A stretch of 64,000 bases of DNA from Pseudomonas frederiksbergensis (GCF_001874645.1 NZ_CP017886.1:3348001-3412000); one strand, 5' to 3'. Positions 20,143 to 28,915 are shown, numbered from the stretch's first letter. The notes: generated from the letters alone by a model not told the origin. Numbers and translations are program-made.

Positions 20143-21321
20143 TTACCCCAGGTTCTTGCCAAGCAGCGCGTGGTACAGCTCGCTGTCGCCGAGAATCCCC
20201 ACCACATGATTGTTGTCATGCAGCACCAGTTTGTTGCCGGTCTGATAACGAATCTGCAACGCGTCGCGCATGCCGATGTTCGAGTCCACCAGCGTGGGTC
20301 GACGGCCCAGGCCTTCCACTGCTTGCCCCGGTACCCAGTTCTGCAGGTCCAGGCTCGCGCCGTTCTGGCGTGCGCCTTTGATGGTGTTGCCTTCGGCCAG
20401 GTCCAGCCACGAGTCGCCGCCCGGATCCAGGCATACCGAGCCGTTGATGCGTTTGCAGTTGTCCAGCGTGCGCATCAGGCTGCGACCGCAGAGCACGTTC
20501 AGCGGGTTGGTGTGTGCCACGAAGGTCCGCACGTAGTCATCGGCCGGGTTGAGGACGATTTCTTCCGGCTTGCTGTACTGGATGATCCGGCCGTCTTTCA
20601 TGATTGCGATACGGCTGCCGAGTTTCAGCGCTTCATCGAGGTCGTGGCTCACGAACACGATGGTCTTGTGCAGCTTGCGTTGCAGTTCCAGCAGTTCGTC
20701 TTGCAGGCCTTGGCGAATCAGCGGATCAAGTGCCGAGAAGGGTTCGTCCATCAGCAGAATGTCGGCGTCCATCGCCAGCGCACGGGCCAGGCCCACACGT
20801 TGCTGCATGCCGCCGGAGAGTTCGTCGGGCTTCTTGTTACGCCATTGGGTCAGGCCCACCAGTTCGAGCTTTTCGTCGACCAACTGGCGACGTTCCTTCT
20901 CCGGACGACCCTGCATCTCGAGGCCGAAGCTGATGTTTTCGCGCACCGTCAGCCAAGGCATCAGGGCGAACTTCTGGAACACCATGGCGATGCGCTTGGT
21001 GCGCATCATTTTCAGTTCGGCCGGGGTGCAGGAAGCAATGTCGATCTGTCGACCTTCATGCTCGACGAACAGCTTGCCACGGCTGACCGTGTTCAAGCCG
21101 TTGATGCAGCGCAGCAGGCTGGATTTGCCGGAGCCAGAGAGGCCCATCAGCACACAGATTTCGCCTTTCTCGATGTCCAGGCTGGCTTTTTCAACGCCAA
21201 CGATTTGCCCGGTTTTTTTCAGGATCTGGTCGCGGGTCATGCCTTGGTCGAGCAATTTCAGGGCTTCACGCGGGTCTTTGGAGAAGATCACGTCGACCTG
21301 ATCGAAGCGAATGATGCTCAT
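20143..21321 (-). CDS. choV: Quaternary-amine ABC transporter ATPase
   Basis: A 392-residue ABC ATPase of the ProV/OpuA family. Walker A (GLSGSGKSS, residues 60-68), Q-loop (VFQKFALMPWLTV), signature LSGGMQQRVGLARA (168-181) and Walker B ILLMDEPF (188-195) are intact; a C-terminal region of about 110 residues looks CBS-like, used by relatives for ionic-strength sensing. Its ATG overlaps the choW stop (ATGA). In P. aeruginosa the equivalent CbcV serves several binding proteins (CbcX, CaiX, BetX); caiX is present in this window without its own permease. Confidence 0.93.
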   Translation of the reverse strand: MSIIRFDQVDVIFSKDPREALKLLDQGMTRDQILKKTGQIVGVEKASLDIEKGEICVLMGLSGSGKSSLLRCINGLNTVSRGKLFVEHEGRQIDIASCTPAELKMMRTKRIAMVFQKFALMPWLTVRENISFGLEMQGRPEKERRQLVDEKLELVGLTQWRNKKPDELSGGMQQRVGLARALAMDADILLMDEPFSALDPLIRQGLQDELLELQRKLHKTIVFVSHDLDEALKLGSRIAIMKDGRIIQYSKPEEIVLNPADDYVRTFVAHTNPLNVLCGRSLMRTLDNCKRINGSVCLDPGGDSWLDLAEGNTIKGARQNGASLDLQNWVPGQAVEGLGRRPTLVDSNIGMRDALQIRYQTGNKLVLHDNNHVVGILGDSELYHALLGKNLG

Positions 21322-22163
21322 GCGTCACCCCCTACTTTGGCGTCGGGTTGTTTGCAGATACGGTCGAGCATGATCGCCAGCAGTACGATCGCCAACCCGG
21401 CTTCGAAGCCCAGGGCGATATCGGCAGTGTTCAGTGCGTTGACCACGGGTTTGCCCAGGCCATCGGCGCCCACCAGTGCCGCGATCACCACCATCGACAA
21501 CGACAGCATGATGCACTGGGTGATACCGGCCGCGATGCTCGGCATCGCGTGGGGCAGCTCAATGCGAGAGAGCAGCTGACGGCGCGAGCAGCCAAAGGCC
21601 TTGCCGGCGTCCATCAGTTCTTGCGGCACATCGCGGATACCCAGGTAGGTCAGGCGGATAGGCGCGGCAATCGCGAACACTACCGTTGAAATCAGACCCG
21701 GGACTACACCGAGACCGAACAGGGTCAGGGTAGGAATGAGGTACACGAACGTCGGTACGGTCTGCATCAGATCGAGCACCGGACGCATCAGCGTGTAGAA
21801 CATCGGTTTGTGCGCGGCGACGATGCCCAACGGCACGCCTATGATCACGCAGACGAAGGTGGCGAACAGCACCTGGGCGAGGGTTTCCATGGTTTCCTGC
21901 CAGTAGCCCAGATTGAGGATCAGCAGGAAGGAGGCGATGACGAAAACGGTCAGGCCCCATTTGCGTTGAATGAAGTGAGCCAGCAAGGCGATCAGGCCGA
22001 TCAATGCCAGCGGGTTGAACCAGGTCAGCGCAAACGTCACGCCGTGGATCATCGTTTCCAGTGTCGTGGCGATCGCATCGAATGTGCTGGCGCCGTGTTG
22101 CGTCAACCATTCAACGAAGGCAGCGATGTACTGGCCTAAAGGGATTTTCTGATCAATCAGCAT
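21318..22163 (-). CDS. choW: Quaternary-amine ABC transporter permease
   Basis: A 281-residue ProW-type permease with about six helices and the EAA-loop sequence QELMDAGKAFGCSRRQLLSRIELPHAMPSIAAGI. The ATG at 22163 gives the familiar start MLIDQKIPLGQYIA; the frame extends to 22181 and neither start has a good ribosome binding site. A terminator-like hairpin lies just upstream, between choX and choW. Translationally coupled to choV. Equivalent to CbcW of P. aeruginosa. Confidence 0.92.
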   Translation of the reverse strand: MLIDQKIPLGQYIAAFVEWLTQHGASTFDAIATTLETMIHGVTFALTWFNPLALIGLIALLAHFIQRKWGLTVFVIASFLLILNLGYWQETMETLAQVLFATFVCVIIGVPLGIVAAHKPMFYTLMRPVLDLMQTVPTFVYLIPTLTLFGLGVVPGLISTVVFAIAAPIRLTYLGIRDVPQELMDAGKAFGCSRRQLLSRIELPHAMPSIAAGITQCIMLSLSMVVIAALVGADGLGKPVVNALNTADIALGFEAGLAIVLLAIMLDRICKQPDAKVGGDA

Positions 22164-22187
22164 GGTAGTGAACGTCCGCATGCAAGG

Positions 22188-22219
22188 AAAAAACAGCCCG
22201 GGCGAGCGAACTCGCCCGG
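22188..22219 (-). terminator. Intercistronic terminator/attenuator between choX and choW
   Basis: On the minus strand a perfect 9-bp stem (CCGGGCGAG/CTCGCCCGG, 4-base loop) is followed by TG and a run of six T. It lies after the choX stop and before choW, so some transcripts should end here, giving more choX mRNA than choWV mRNA. Confidence 0.75.
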
Positions 22220-22228
22220 CGTCAACAA

Positions 22229-23179
22229 TTACTGTGCAAGCTTGGCTTTCACGGCGTCCAGGCCTGGTTTACCGTCAATGGTGGTCACGCCAGCGAGCCA
22301 GGTATCGAGTACCTGTGGATTCTTTTTCAGCCAGGCCTTGGCGGCCGCTTCAGGCTTCATCTTGTCGTCCAGGATGTTGCCCATCAGCGAGCTTTCCATG
22401 TCCACGGTGAACTCCAGGTTTTTCAGCAATTGGCCAACGTTGCTGCATTCCTGGCTGTAGCCCTTGCGGGTGTTGGTCAGGACGGTGGCCGCACCGAAAT
22501 CCGGGCCGAAATAGTCGTCGCCACCGGTCAGGTACTCAATCTTGAAGCGCTTGTTCATCGGGTGCGGTGCCCAGCCCAGGAACACCACCGCGGTATCGCG
22601 CTTCTGGGCGCGGTCGACTTGCGAGAGCATGCCCGCTTCACTGGACTCGACCACTTTGAAACCAGCGTCTTTGAGGCCGAAGGCGTTCTTGTCGATCATA
22701 CTCTGGATCAGACGGTTGCCGTCGTTACCCGGCTCGATGCCATAGATCTTGCCGTCCAGCTCTTTCTTGAACTTGGCAATGTCTTTGAAGTCATGCAGCC
22801 CTTTGTCGTAAAGCGCTTGTGGCACCGCCAGGGTGTACTTGGCGCCTTTGAGGTTGGTGCGCACGGTTTCCACGGTGCCGGCATCGCGGTAAGCCTTGAT
22901 GTCGTTTTCCATGGTGGGCATCCAGTTACCGAGAAACACGTCCATGTTCTTGCCGTCGGCCAGGGACTTGTAGGTCACCGGCACGGAAATCATGGTGGTC
23001 TTGGTCTTGTAGCCCAAGGCGTCGAGCACGACGCTGGTGGTCGCCGTTGTGGCGGTGATGTCGGTCCAGCCGACATCGGAGAAGTTTACGGTGCTGCACT
23101 GTGCCGGTTCTGTGGCATGAGCCACAAGCGGCAGACTCAGCATGGCGGCCAACAACAACGACGGGGAACCTATTTTCAT
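22229..23179 (-). CDS. choX: Choline ABC transporter periplasmic binding protein
   Basis: A 316-residue OpuAC/ProX-type binding protein with signal peptide (MKIGSPSLLLAAMLSLPLVAHA). Family stretches: [55 protein letters not shown] and [12 protein letters not shown], with aromatic residues that form the quaternary-ammonium box. The ATG at 23179 is chosen because it opens the signal peptide; the longer frame to 23299 adds a non-signal tail. First gene of choX-choW-choV; equals CbcX of P. aeruginosa, which binds choline. About 40 percent alike by eye to CaiX at 31.2-32.1 kb. Confidence 0.93.
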   Translation of the reverse strand: MKIGSPSLLLAAMLSLPLVAHATEPAQCSTVNFSDVGWTDITATTATTSVVLDALGYKTKTTMISVPVTYKSLADGKNMDVFLGNWMPTMENDIKAYRDAGTVETVRTNLKGAKYTLAVPQALYDKGLHDFKDIAKFKKELDGKIYGIEPGNDGNRLIQSMIDKNAFGLKDAGFKVVESSEAGMLSQVDRAQKRDTAVVFLGWAPHPMNKRFKIEYLTGGDDYFGPDFGAATVLTNTRKGYSQECSNVGQLLKNLEFTVDMESSLMGNILDDKMKPEAAAKAWLKKNPQVLDTWLAGVTTIDGKPGLDAVKAKLAQ

Positions 23180-23323
23180 GGGTGGACTCCTGAGTGTTTT
23201 TTTTGGCGGTGTTCTGACCGCACTTATGAGTGTTGCGGTTGGTGGGCGTGTGGAGACTGCTCTACCACGGCGCCGTGCAATCGAGTCGAGACTGATCATG
23301 GACCAGTGGATTTCTGACGCCTA

Positions 23324-23365
23324 CAGGGTGCGTCGTATCCAGTACAGGGATGGTCGCATCCAGTG
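23324..23365. promoter_or_regulatory. Two tandem 21-bp repeats upstream of choX
   Basis: Two adjacent 21-base direct repeats (each beginning CAGGG and ending ATCCAGT plus one base; 16 of 21 positions agree) lie about 145 bases upstream of the choX start. Spacing of two helical turns is typical of AraC-family dimer sites. GbdR controls choX homologues, so this is a candidate GbdR site. The 430-base choX-sdaB gap (23180-23609) holds no gene. Confidence 0.45.
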
Positions 23366-23609
23366 TCGGTGAGGTCGTTTACAGCTTTATTCAGCGCTTT
23401 TTAGTCCTCTGAGCCGCAAAAAAACGGCCAAAACGTAACGTCTGCGGCCTGCGGCGCTGGTGGGCATGGGTGCGTCGGTGTGAGACGTCGAGCGACATTA
23501 CAAAAGCCTGATGATGCGGCTATCTCGGCGGATTGCAGCTTGAGCGTAGCAGCTCCGTCACCGGGTGCCTTGACGCCTGGAATCTGCTCATCGAGGAGTC
23601 TCGCACGTC

Positions 23610-24986
23610 ATGGCTATCAGTGTTTTCGACCTGTTCAAAATCGGCATTGGCCCCTCCAGCTCGCACACCGTCGGGCCCATGCGCGCCGCGGCGTTGTTCG
23701 TCGAGTCGTTGCGCGGGAAGGTGCTGCTGGAACAGGTGCACAGGATCGAAGTCCAGCTGTTCGGCTCCTTGTCGGCCACCGGTATCGGTCACGGCAGTGA
23801 CAACGCGGTGATCATGGGCTTGATGGGCGAATGGCCGGACGCGATCGACCCGTCGCAAATCGGCATTCGCATCGACACCTTGCGTGAAACCCACACACTG
23901 TTGCTCGACGGTCGCTTGCCGGTGCCCTTCATCTGGGCGCGGGACATGCGCCTGATTGATGAGAACCTGCCATTCCATCCCAATGCGATGACCCTGGTGG
24001 CTGAAGGTGAACACGGCGAGTTGCATCGCGACACCTACTATTCAGTCGGCGGTGGTTTTGTCGTCGATGAGGCACAGGCTTCAAGCGGCGTGGTCGATCT
24101 GGATCGCAGCGTATTGCCTTACGATTTTTCCAGCGCCGCGGAGCTGCTTGCCCTGTGTCAGAAGCACAACCTGCGTGTCGCCGAGTTGATGATGGCGAAC
24201 GAAAAGGTCTGGCGTTCAGAAGAGGAAATCCGCAGCGGCCTGATGACACTCTGGCGCGCCATGCAGGACTGCGTCGAGCACGGCCTCAAGCACGAAGGCA
24301 TCCTGCCTGGCGGTCTGAACGTGCGCCGTCGTGCTGCCAGGTTGCATCGCAGCCTGCAAGAGCTGAACAAGCCCAACGTGATCGGTTCGACCTTGAGCGC
24401 CATGGAGTGGGTCAACCTGTTCGCCCTCGCGGTCAACGAAGAAAATGCTGCCGGTGGGCGGATGGTCACGGCCCCGACCAACGGCGCGGCGGGGATCATC
24501 CCGGCGGTGTTGCACTACTTCATGAAGTTCAGCGAGGTGGTGACGGACGCTAACGTCGTCGACTATTTCCTCGGTGCGGCAGCGGTCGGGATCCTGTGTA
24601 AAAAGAACGCCTCGATTTCCGGCGCTGAAGTCGGCTGCCAGGGCGAAGTCGGTTCGGCCTGCGCGATGGCGGCGGCCGGCTTGGCGGAGATTCTGGGTGC
24701 CACGCCGGAGCAACTCTGCAACGCGGCGGAAATCGGCCTGGAGCACAACCTTGGTCTGACGTGCGACCCGGTCGGCGGGCTGGTGCAGGTGCCGTGCATC
24801 GAGCGCAACGCAATTGCCGCGGTGAAGGCGATCAATGCGGCGCAAATGGCCTTGCGCGGTGACGGTCAGCACTTCATCTCGCTGGACCGGGTGATCCGCA
24901 CCATGCGCGATACCGGCGCTGACATGCACGACAAATATAAAGAGACATCGCGCGGTGGGTTGGCGGTCAGCGCGGTGGAATGCTAA
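23610..24986 (+). CDS. sdaB: L-serine ammonia-lyase (iron-sulfur type)
   Basis: A 458-residue L-serine deaminase converting serine to pyruvate and ammonia. Seen are the N-terminal beta-domain start [22 protein letters not shown], the substrate loop [16 protein letters not shown], and cluster-ligand cysteines in [19 protein letters not shown] and [20 protein letters not shown] precedes the ATG. As in P. aeruginosa it lies next to gbdR, matching its role as the last step of glycine betaine breakdown (glycine to serine to pyruvate). Cytoplasmic and oxygen-sensitive by family. Confidence 0.95.
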   Translation: MAISVFDLFKIGIGPSSSHTVGPMRAAALFVESLRGKVLLEQVHRIEVQLFGSLSATGIGHGSDNAVIMGLMGEWPDAIDPSQIGIRIDTLRETHTLLLDGRLPVPFIWARDMRLIDENLPFHPNAMTLVAEGEHGELHRDTYYSVGGGFVVDEAQASSGVVDLDRSVLPYDFSSAAELLALCQKHNLRVAELMMANEKVWRSEEEIRSGLMTLWRAMQDCVEHGLKHEGILPGGLNVRRRAARLHRSLQELNKPNVIGSTLSAMEWVNLFALAVNEENAAGGRMVTAPTNGAAGIIPAVLHYFMKFSEVVTDANVVDYFLGAAAVGILCKKNASISGAEVGCQGEVGSACAMAAAGLAEILGATPEQLCNAAEIGLEHNLGLTCDPVGGLVQVPCIERNAIAAVKAINAAQMALRGDGQHFISLDRVIRTMRDTGADMHDKYKETSRGGLAVSAVEC

Positions 24987-25433
24987 GACCGCGATGAGGG
25001 CGGACCAGTCAAAACTGCGCGCTAAGTGAACACCGGATCGAAAACGCGTCACCTTTTAGCGCGTCGCAATCAGACAACAAAAATCCCCAGCGGTCGGACG
25101 TCATCCAGGGCTCCGACCACTCGTCACCTGTGCTTGGGGTGACACTCTTTCCTGGCCCTGTTTAATGTGCTTCCCACAAGTGCTACCGATGTGCTCACAC
25201 CCTGCGGGGCAGGGCGCCTGCCAGCCTGATACCCCCTTACTCGTCGACTGAGCCCTGTAGACACATATAGACACACCGCGACGTCGTTTTCAGGAGTTAT
25301 TGAATGCTCATTCAACTTTAGGCATGGCAATTGCTCTGTCATAACAAAGCCCCGTCTCACGACACGAGAACGATGGCCATAACAAGAGCCTCCGCCTGAG
25401 GCCATCACCCGCTTTGTGTGAGGAGATACCGCG
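24987..25433. promoter_or_regulatory. 447-bp sdaB-gbdR intergenic region with a TTGAATG/CATTCAA palindrome
   Basis: No gene is seen. An imperfect stem GGTCGGA...TCCGACC near 25092-25118 may end sdaB transcripts, without a T-run. At 25300-25315 TTGAATG and CATTCAA are exact inverted halves two bases apart, about 120 bases upstream of gbdR; this looks like a dimeric repressor site and shares the TTGAA/TTCAA halves of the BetI palindrome. Confidence 0.45.
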
Positions 25434-26537
25434 ATGACGTCGTTCAACTCCGGGGCCCAACCCCAGAACCGTGCGCCTCAATCCATCGGCTTTTTGCTGC
25501 TGGACAATTTCACGCTGATTTCTCTGGCCTCCGCAGTAGAACCCCTGCGCATGGCCAACCAATTGTCCGGTCGCGAGCTGTATCGCTGGAGCACCCTCAC
25601 CGTTGACGGCGGCCAGGTCTGGGCCAGTGACGGTCTGCAAATCACCCCCGACGCCTCCATGCACAAAGCCCCGGCCCTGGACACCGTCATTGTCTGCGGT
25701 GGTATCGGTATTCAACGCACGGTGACCCGTGAGCACGTGTCGTGGCTGCAAAGCCAGGCCCGCCAGTCGCGTCGTCTTGGCGCCGTCTGCACCGGCAGTT
25801 GGGCCCTGGCCTGCGCAGGTCTGCTGGACGGTTTCGATTGCAGCGTGCACTGGGAATGTCTGGCGTCGATGCAGGAAGCTTTCCCGCGTGTGGCCATGAG
25901 CACTCGCTTGTTCACCCTCGACCGTAACCGTTTCACCAGCTCCGGCGGCACCGCGCCACTGGACATGATGCTGCACCTGATCAGCCGCGATCACGGCCGT
26001 GAACTGTCGGCAGCGATCTCGGAAATGTTTGTCTATGAGCGCATCCGTAACGAACAGGATCACCAACGCGTGCCGCTCAAGCACATGCTGGGCACCAATC
26101 AGCCGAAGTTGCAGGAAATCGTCGCGCTGATGGAAGCCAACCTTGAAGAACCGATCGACCTTGATGAACTGGCGGTGTACGTCGCCGTGTCACGTCGTCA
26201 GCTGGAGCGGCTGTTCCAGAAATACCTGCACTGCTCGCCGTCGCGTTACTACCTCAAGCTGCGGCTGATCCGCGCTCGGCAATTGCTCAAGCAAACGCCG
26301 ATGTCGATCATCGAAGTGGCCTCGGTCTGCGGCTTCGTGTCGACCCCGCACTTCTCCAAGTGCTACCGCGAATATTTCGGCATTCCACCGCGTGACGAGC
26401 GCGTCGGTTCCAACACCACCCAACAGGTGGCAATGATGCCAATCCCGCAAGCACTGGTGCTGGCGCCGCTGTCCGGACCGATGTCGGCGCTGAGTCAGGC
26501 GCGTAACGAATCGACGTTTGCCAGCGTAAGGCTGTAA
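25434..26537 (+). CDS. gbdR: Glycine betaine/dimethylglycine-responsive regulator GbdR
   Basis: A 367-residue GlxA-type AraC-family activator, the same length as P. aeruginosa GbdR. An N-terminal class I glutamine-amidotransferase-like domain (about residues 15-190, SIGFLLLDNFTLISLASAVEPLRMANQL) precedes a C-terminal AraC double helix-turn-helix (about 225-325, IDLDELAVYVAVSRRQLERLFQKYL and SIIEVASVCGFVSTPHFSKCYREYFG). GAGGAG precedes the ATG. In P. aeruginosa GbdR senses glycine betaine and dimethylglycine and turns on gbc, dgc, sox, cho and plc genes, most of which are in this window. Confidence 0.95.
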   Translation: MTSFNSGAQPQNRAPQSIGFLLLDNFTLISLASAVEPLRMANQLSGRELYRWSTLTVDGGQVWASDGLQITPDASMHKAPALDTVIVCGGIGIQRTVTREHVSWLQSQARQSRRLGAVCTGSWALACAGLLDGFDCSVHWECLASMQEAFPRVAMSTRLFTLDRNRFTSSGGTAPLDMMLHLISRDHGRELSAAISEMFVYERIRNEQDHQRVPLKHMLGTNQPKLQEIVALMEANLEEPIDLDELAVYVAVSRRQLERLFQKYLHCSPSRYYLKLRLIRARQLLKQTPMSIIEVASVCGFVSTPHFSKCYREYFGIPPRDERVGSNTTQQVAMMPIPQALVLAPLSGPMSALSQARNESTFASVRL

Positions 26538-26540
26538 CAG

Positions 26541-26643
26541 AAAAGATCGCAGCCTGCGGCAGCTCCTACGAAGGTTGCGTATGTTCGTGAATGTCACGGG
26601 TATACGCAGATTCTGTAGGAGCTGCCGCAGGCTGCGATCTTTT
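26541..26643. repeat. REP pair
   Basis: Inverted REP copies (arms about 28 bases, spacer about 45) directly after gbdR, between it and a convergent small gene. Confidence 0.9.
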
Positions 26644-26652
26644 GTTTTGCTA

Positions 26653-26916
26653 TCAGGCGATGCGGGTCTGCTGGTATTGCGCCAACGCTGGAAGCAGTTG
26701 CTTGTCGATCGCCTGGCGCACAGCCGGCAGAATCGTCGCGCTACTGGTGTACATCTGCTTGACCATGGTCCTCAGGGTCATGGCCCGCACATCGTTCAAA
26801 CCGCGTACCGCGCACTCACAGGCCAGCTCTGCAGTGGCGCCACTCGGGACTTCAAACCCAAGCGCCTTGAGCTGGCCCAGCAGGTCTTCCTGGTCAATCA
26901 AATCAGCGTGCATCAT
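26653..26916 (-). CDS. Small conserved-looking hypothetical protein
   Basis: An 87-residue soluble protein starting MMHADLIDQEDLLGQLKALGF, with no signal peptide or membrane segment. AAGGA lies about 9 bases before the ATG at 26916 (26913 is also possible), which supports translation; the open frame to 26982 is not needed. Mostly helical, with a Cys pair (LACECAV) about residue 36. I do not recognise the family. It lies downstream of the carnitine operon on the same strand but 340 bases away, so it is probably separate. Confidence 0.6.
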   Translation of the reverse strand: MMHADLIDQEDLLGQLKALGFEVPSGATAELACECAVRGLNDVRAMTLRTMVKQMYTSSATILPAVRQAIDKQLLPALAQYQQTRIA

Positions 26917-27126
26917 GACGCAATCCTTCTTCAGGGAACGGTGTCGTGGCTCGATTCTGGTAGGGGCGATGGGTGGGGGCAAGGACGATTTGTCGCAATG
27001 GCCGCAATACCTATGAACAGGTCGTTTTCGACTAACTTGCGGGAGGAAGGAGTGGGCACACTGGGTTCAGCTGGCGTCACGAAGGTTTGGTCACCCTCGC
27101 GCAACGGCTCCTCAACAGTACATCCT

Positions 27127-27163
27127 GCCTCGATCCTGTCACGGCTTGATCGGGGCTTTTTTT
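27127..27163 (+). terminator. Factor-independent terminator on the plus strand, no gene upstream
   Basis: CCTCGATC at 27128-27135 pairs with GATCGGGG at 27148-27155 (one G-T pair) and is followed by seven T at 27157-27163. The nearest upstream plus-strand gene, gbdR, ends about 590 bases away past a REP pair. Confidence 0.55.
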
Positions 27164-27177
27164 GCCTGTTGAAGAGC

Positions 27178-27252
27178 AAAAGATCGCAGGCTGCGCCAGC
27201 TCCTACGGGGGGATGCGTTCGGCGTAGGAGCTGGCGAAGGCTGCGATCTTTT
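27178..27252. repeat. REP pair (GCAGGCTGCGCC variant)
   Basis: Inverted REP pair with the arm variant GATCGCAGGCTGCGCCAGCT opposite GTAGGAGCTGGCGAAGGCTG. It directly follows the last gene of the carnitine operon. Confidence 0.85.
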
Positions 27253-27255
27253 GAC

Positions 27256-28419
27256 TTAGCGTTGCAACACCAAAATGCGCGACAACAACTCATCGCGATC
27301 GATGTAGCAGCCCTGGAAATGCCGGGCGCCGCTGGCGGGGTCGAAGGCGTTACGGGCGTGGAGGGTTCGGCGGTTGTCGAAGCACCACATTTCACCGGGG
27401 TTGAGCCGGGTCATGTGCCGGAAACACGTTTCGCGGGTCATGGCGATAAACCGTCGATAGGCCCGATACAACTTGGGCATCTGCTCGACCGATGCATCGA
27501 ACGGCCCCCGCAGGAAGTTCGCCATGCGGATTTCCGACACCTGCCCCAGCGCATCGAGGGCGATGATCGGTGCCAGGCAGCGGTAGTCGCTGTGGCGGTC
27601 CTTGTTGCGAAACTCCACGGGGATCTCGCACAGCGCGCGGAAGGCTTCGGGGTCTTCCTGGCGCAAGGCGTCGGCAATGGCAAAACCGTCGACAAAAATG
27701 CTTTCGCCACCGTCTGCGTCATTGACCAGGCAATGCAGAAATTGCAGCCCCGGTTGCAACTCGCGTGTGGGTAGATCGCTGTGCAGTGGCAGGTTAAACG
27801 CGGTGTAAGCGTTGCTGTCAGCGTCGGCCTTGGATTGCACGTTGAACAACACGCCGAAATTGCTCTCGCGAATAAACGAAATCCGCTTGGCGATGGACGT
27901 CAGCGAGCCGGGTTCGGTAGGGATGCCGCGGACCTGGGTCAGGCCGATATCGCGCAGTGCCAGAAGCCATTGCAGCAGGACGTTGGGATCGTCCATTACC
28001 GCCTGATACTCGAACACCGGCAGCGTCAGTTGGCTGTTCCACCGCTGGCTTTTCGGTTTGCCGGCGCGGCGTTCGATGCGCGATTCATCGTCATAGGCGT
28101 GAGCGCGCAACCAGCCGGGATCGAAGCGGCTGGTATGGCCGTCCAGCCAAGCGATAGACAGACAGCCCAGCGCATCCACTTGGGTTACGGCGGGGCTCAG
28201 ATCTTCAGCGACATCGACGATTTCCAGCACCTGTTCGCGGGTCACGGTATACACGCAAACCGGGCACGGACAGTTGTCGCGCAGCCATTGATGATGAAAG
28301 GGGCTGACCCGGCCATCGGCCCACTTCACCAGCACGCGATCTGCCAAGGATTGCACGGTGGTCAATGCGCTGATCAAGGGGTAACTGCGGAAGTCGGCAA
28401 CAGCGGCGGCGGTGTTCAT
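27256..28419 (-). CDS. Gamma-butyrobetaine hydroxylase-like dioxygenase
   Basis: A 387-residue Fe(II)/2-oxoglutarate dioxygenase close to gamma-butyrobetaine hydroxylase, which makes L-carnitine. The N-terminal domain (about residues 28-110) has a zinc site, Cys50, Cys52, Cys55 and His95, as in BBOX enzymes. The catalytic jelly roll has the iron triad His213, Asp215 (LHSDLPTRE) and His354, and the C-terminal GARHFQGCYIDRDEL supplies the 2-oxoglutarate Arg. AAGGAG precedes the ATG. It lies 19 bases after cdhB and is the last gene of the carnitine operon, in keeping with feeding carnitine into CdhA. P. aeruginosa has a different gene at this position. Confidence 0.88.
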   Translation of the reverse strand: MNTAAAVADFRSYPLISALTTVQSLADRVLVKWADGRVSPFHHQWLRDNCPCPVCVYTVTREQVLEIVDVAEDLSPAVTQVDALGCLSIAWLDGHTSRFDPGWLRAHAYDDESRIERRAGKPKSQRWNSQLTLPVFEYQAVMDDPNVLLQWLLALRDIGLTQVRGIPTEPGSLTSIAKRISFIRESNFGVLFNVQSKADADSNAYTAFNLPLHSDLPTRELQPGLQFLHCLVNDADGGESIFVDGFAIADALRQEDPEAFRALCEIPVEFRNKDRHSDYRCLAPIIALDALGQVSEIRMANFLRGPFDASVEQMPKLYRAYRRFIAMTRETCFRHMTRLNPGEMWCFDNRRTLHARNAFDPASGARHFQGCYIDRDELLSRILVLQR

Positions 28420-28438
28420 GCGGGCTCCTTCTTGATTG

Positions 28439-28915
28439 TTATTTTTCCGGCGGCAGTGCGATCACTCGGCCGATGTAGGCAGGTGTGGGCAGGTCCGATT
28501 GCAGTGCGGTCATGGCCAGCAGTTTGTTCAGTACCGGTTCGCTGAACGGTGCCGAACGCGGTCCCGCAAGGTCGACGTGCAGCAGCATTTGTTCGTTACC
28601 CGCCAGTTCCTGTGCGTCGCCGACCCGGTGCAGACTGTGATAGAGGTGCAGGCGTTTACGGTCGTGACCGATGATCTGGGTATGCACCTCGACCTCGGTG
28701 CCGAGCTTCACTTCGTGCAGGTAGTTGAGGTGCAGTTCGAGGGTGAACAGCGAGTTGCCACTGGCTTCGCGGTGGTTGCTGTCCATGCCCAGTTGATCCA
28801 TCAACGAATCGGTGGCGTAGCTGAAGATCAGCAGGTAAAACGCATCGCGCAGATGACCGTTGTAGTCGACCCAGTCGGGGATGATGGCGGTTGTGTACGT
28901 GGTTAGTGCGGGCAT
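28439..28915 (-). CDS. cdhB: Betainyl-CoA thioesterase, carnitine degradation
   Basis: A 158-residue hotdog-fold thioesterase of the 4HBT group, with WVDYNGHLRDAFYLLIFSYATDSLMDQLGM as the catalytic Asp-containing start and LELHLNYLHEVKLGTEVEV after it. In P. aeruginosa CdhB hydrolyses betainyl-CoA made by CdhC, giving free glycine betaine. Gene order cdhC-cdhA-cdhB matches that species. A 130-base palindromic repeat separates it from cdhA. Confidence 0.88.
   Translation of the reverse strand: MPALTTYTTAIIPDWVDYNGHLRDAFYLLIFSYATDSLMDQLGMDSNHREASGNSLFTLELHLNYLHEVKLGTEVEVHTQIIGHDRKRLHLYHSLHRVGDAQELAGNEQMLLHVDLAGPRSAPFSEPVLNKLLAMTALQSDLPTPAYIGRVIALPPEK

Larger units (their letters stand above)
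26917..27255. other. 339-bp intergenic region with REP pair and plus-strand terminator
   Basis: No gene is seen. It holds the promoter side of the small 87-residue gene, a plus-strand factor-independent terminator (27127-27163) and a REP pair (27178-27252). The plus strand upstream of the terminator has no gene, so a short non-coding transcript could end here. Confidence 0.5.

Noticed and set aside
27178..27252. REP pair as a classical terminator of the carnitine operon
   Set aside because: The stem is strong, but its sequence is the interspersed repeat; ending of transcripts here is possible but not specific.
26931..27395. Minus-strand frame of 154 codons across the REP and the 3' end of the dioxygenase
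   Set aside because: It overlaps the real dioxygenase gene, translates the REP element and has no ribosome binding site.
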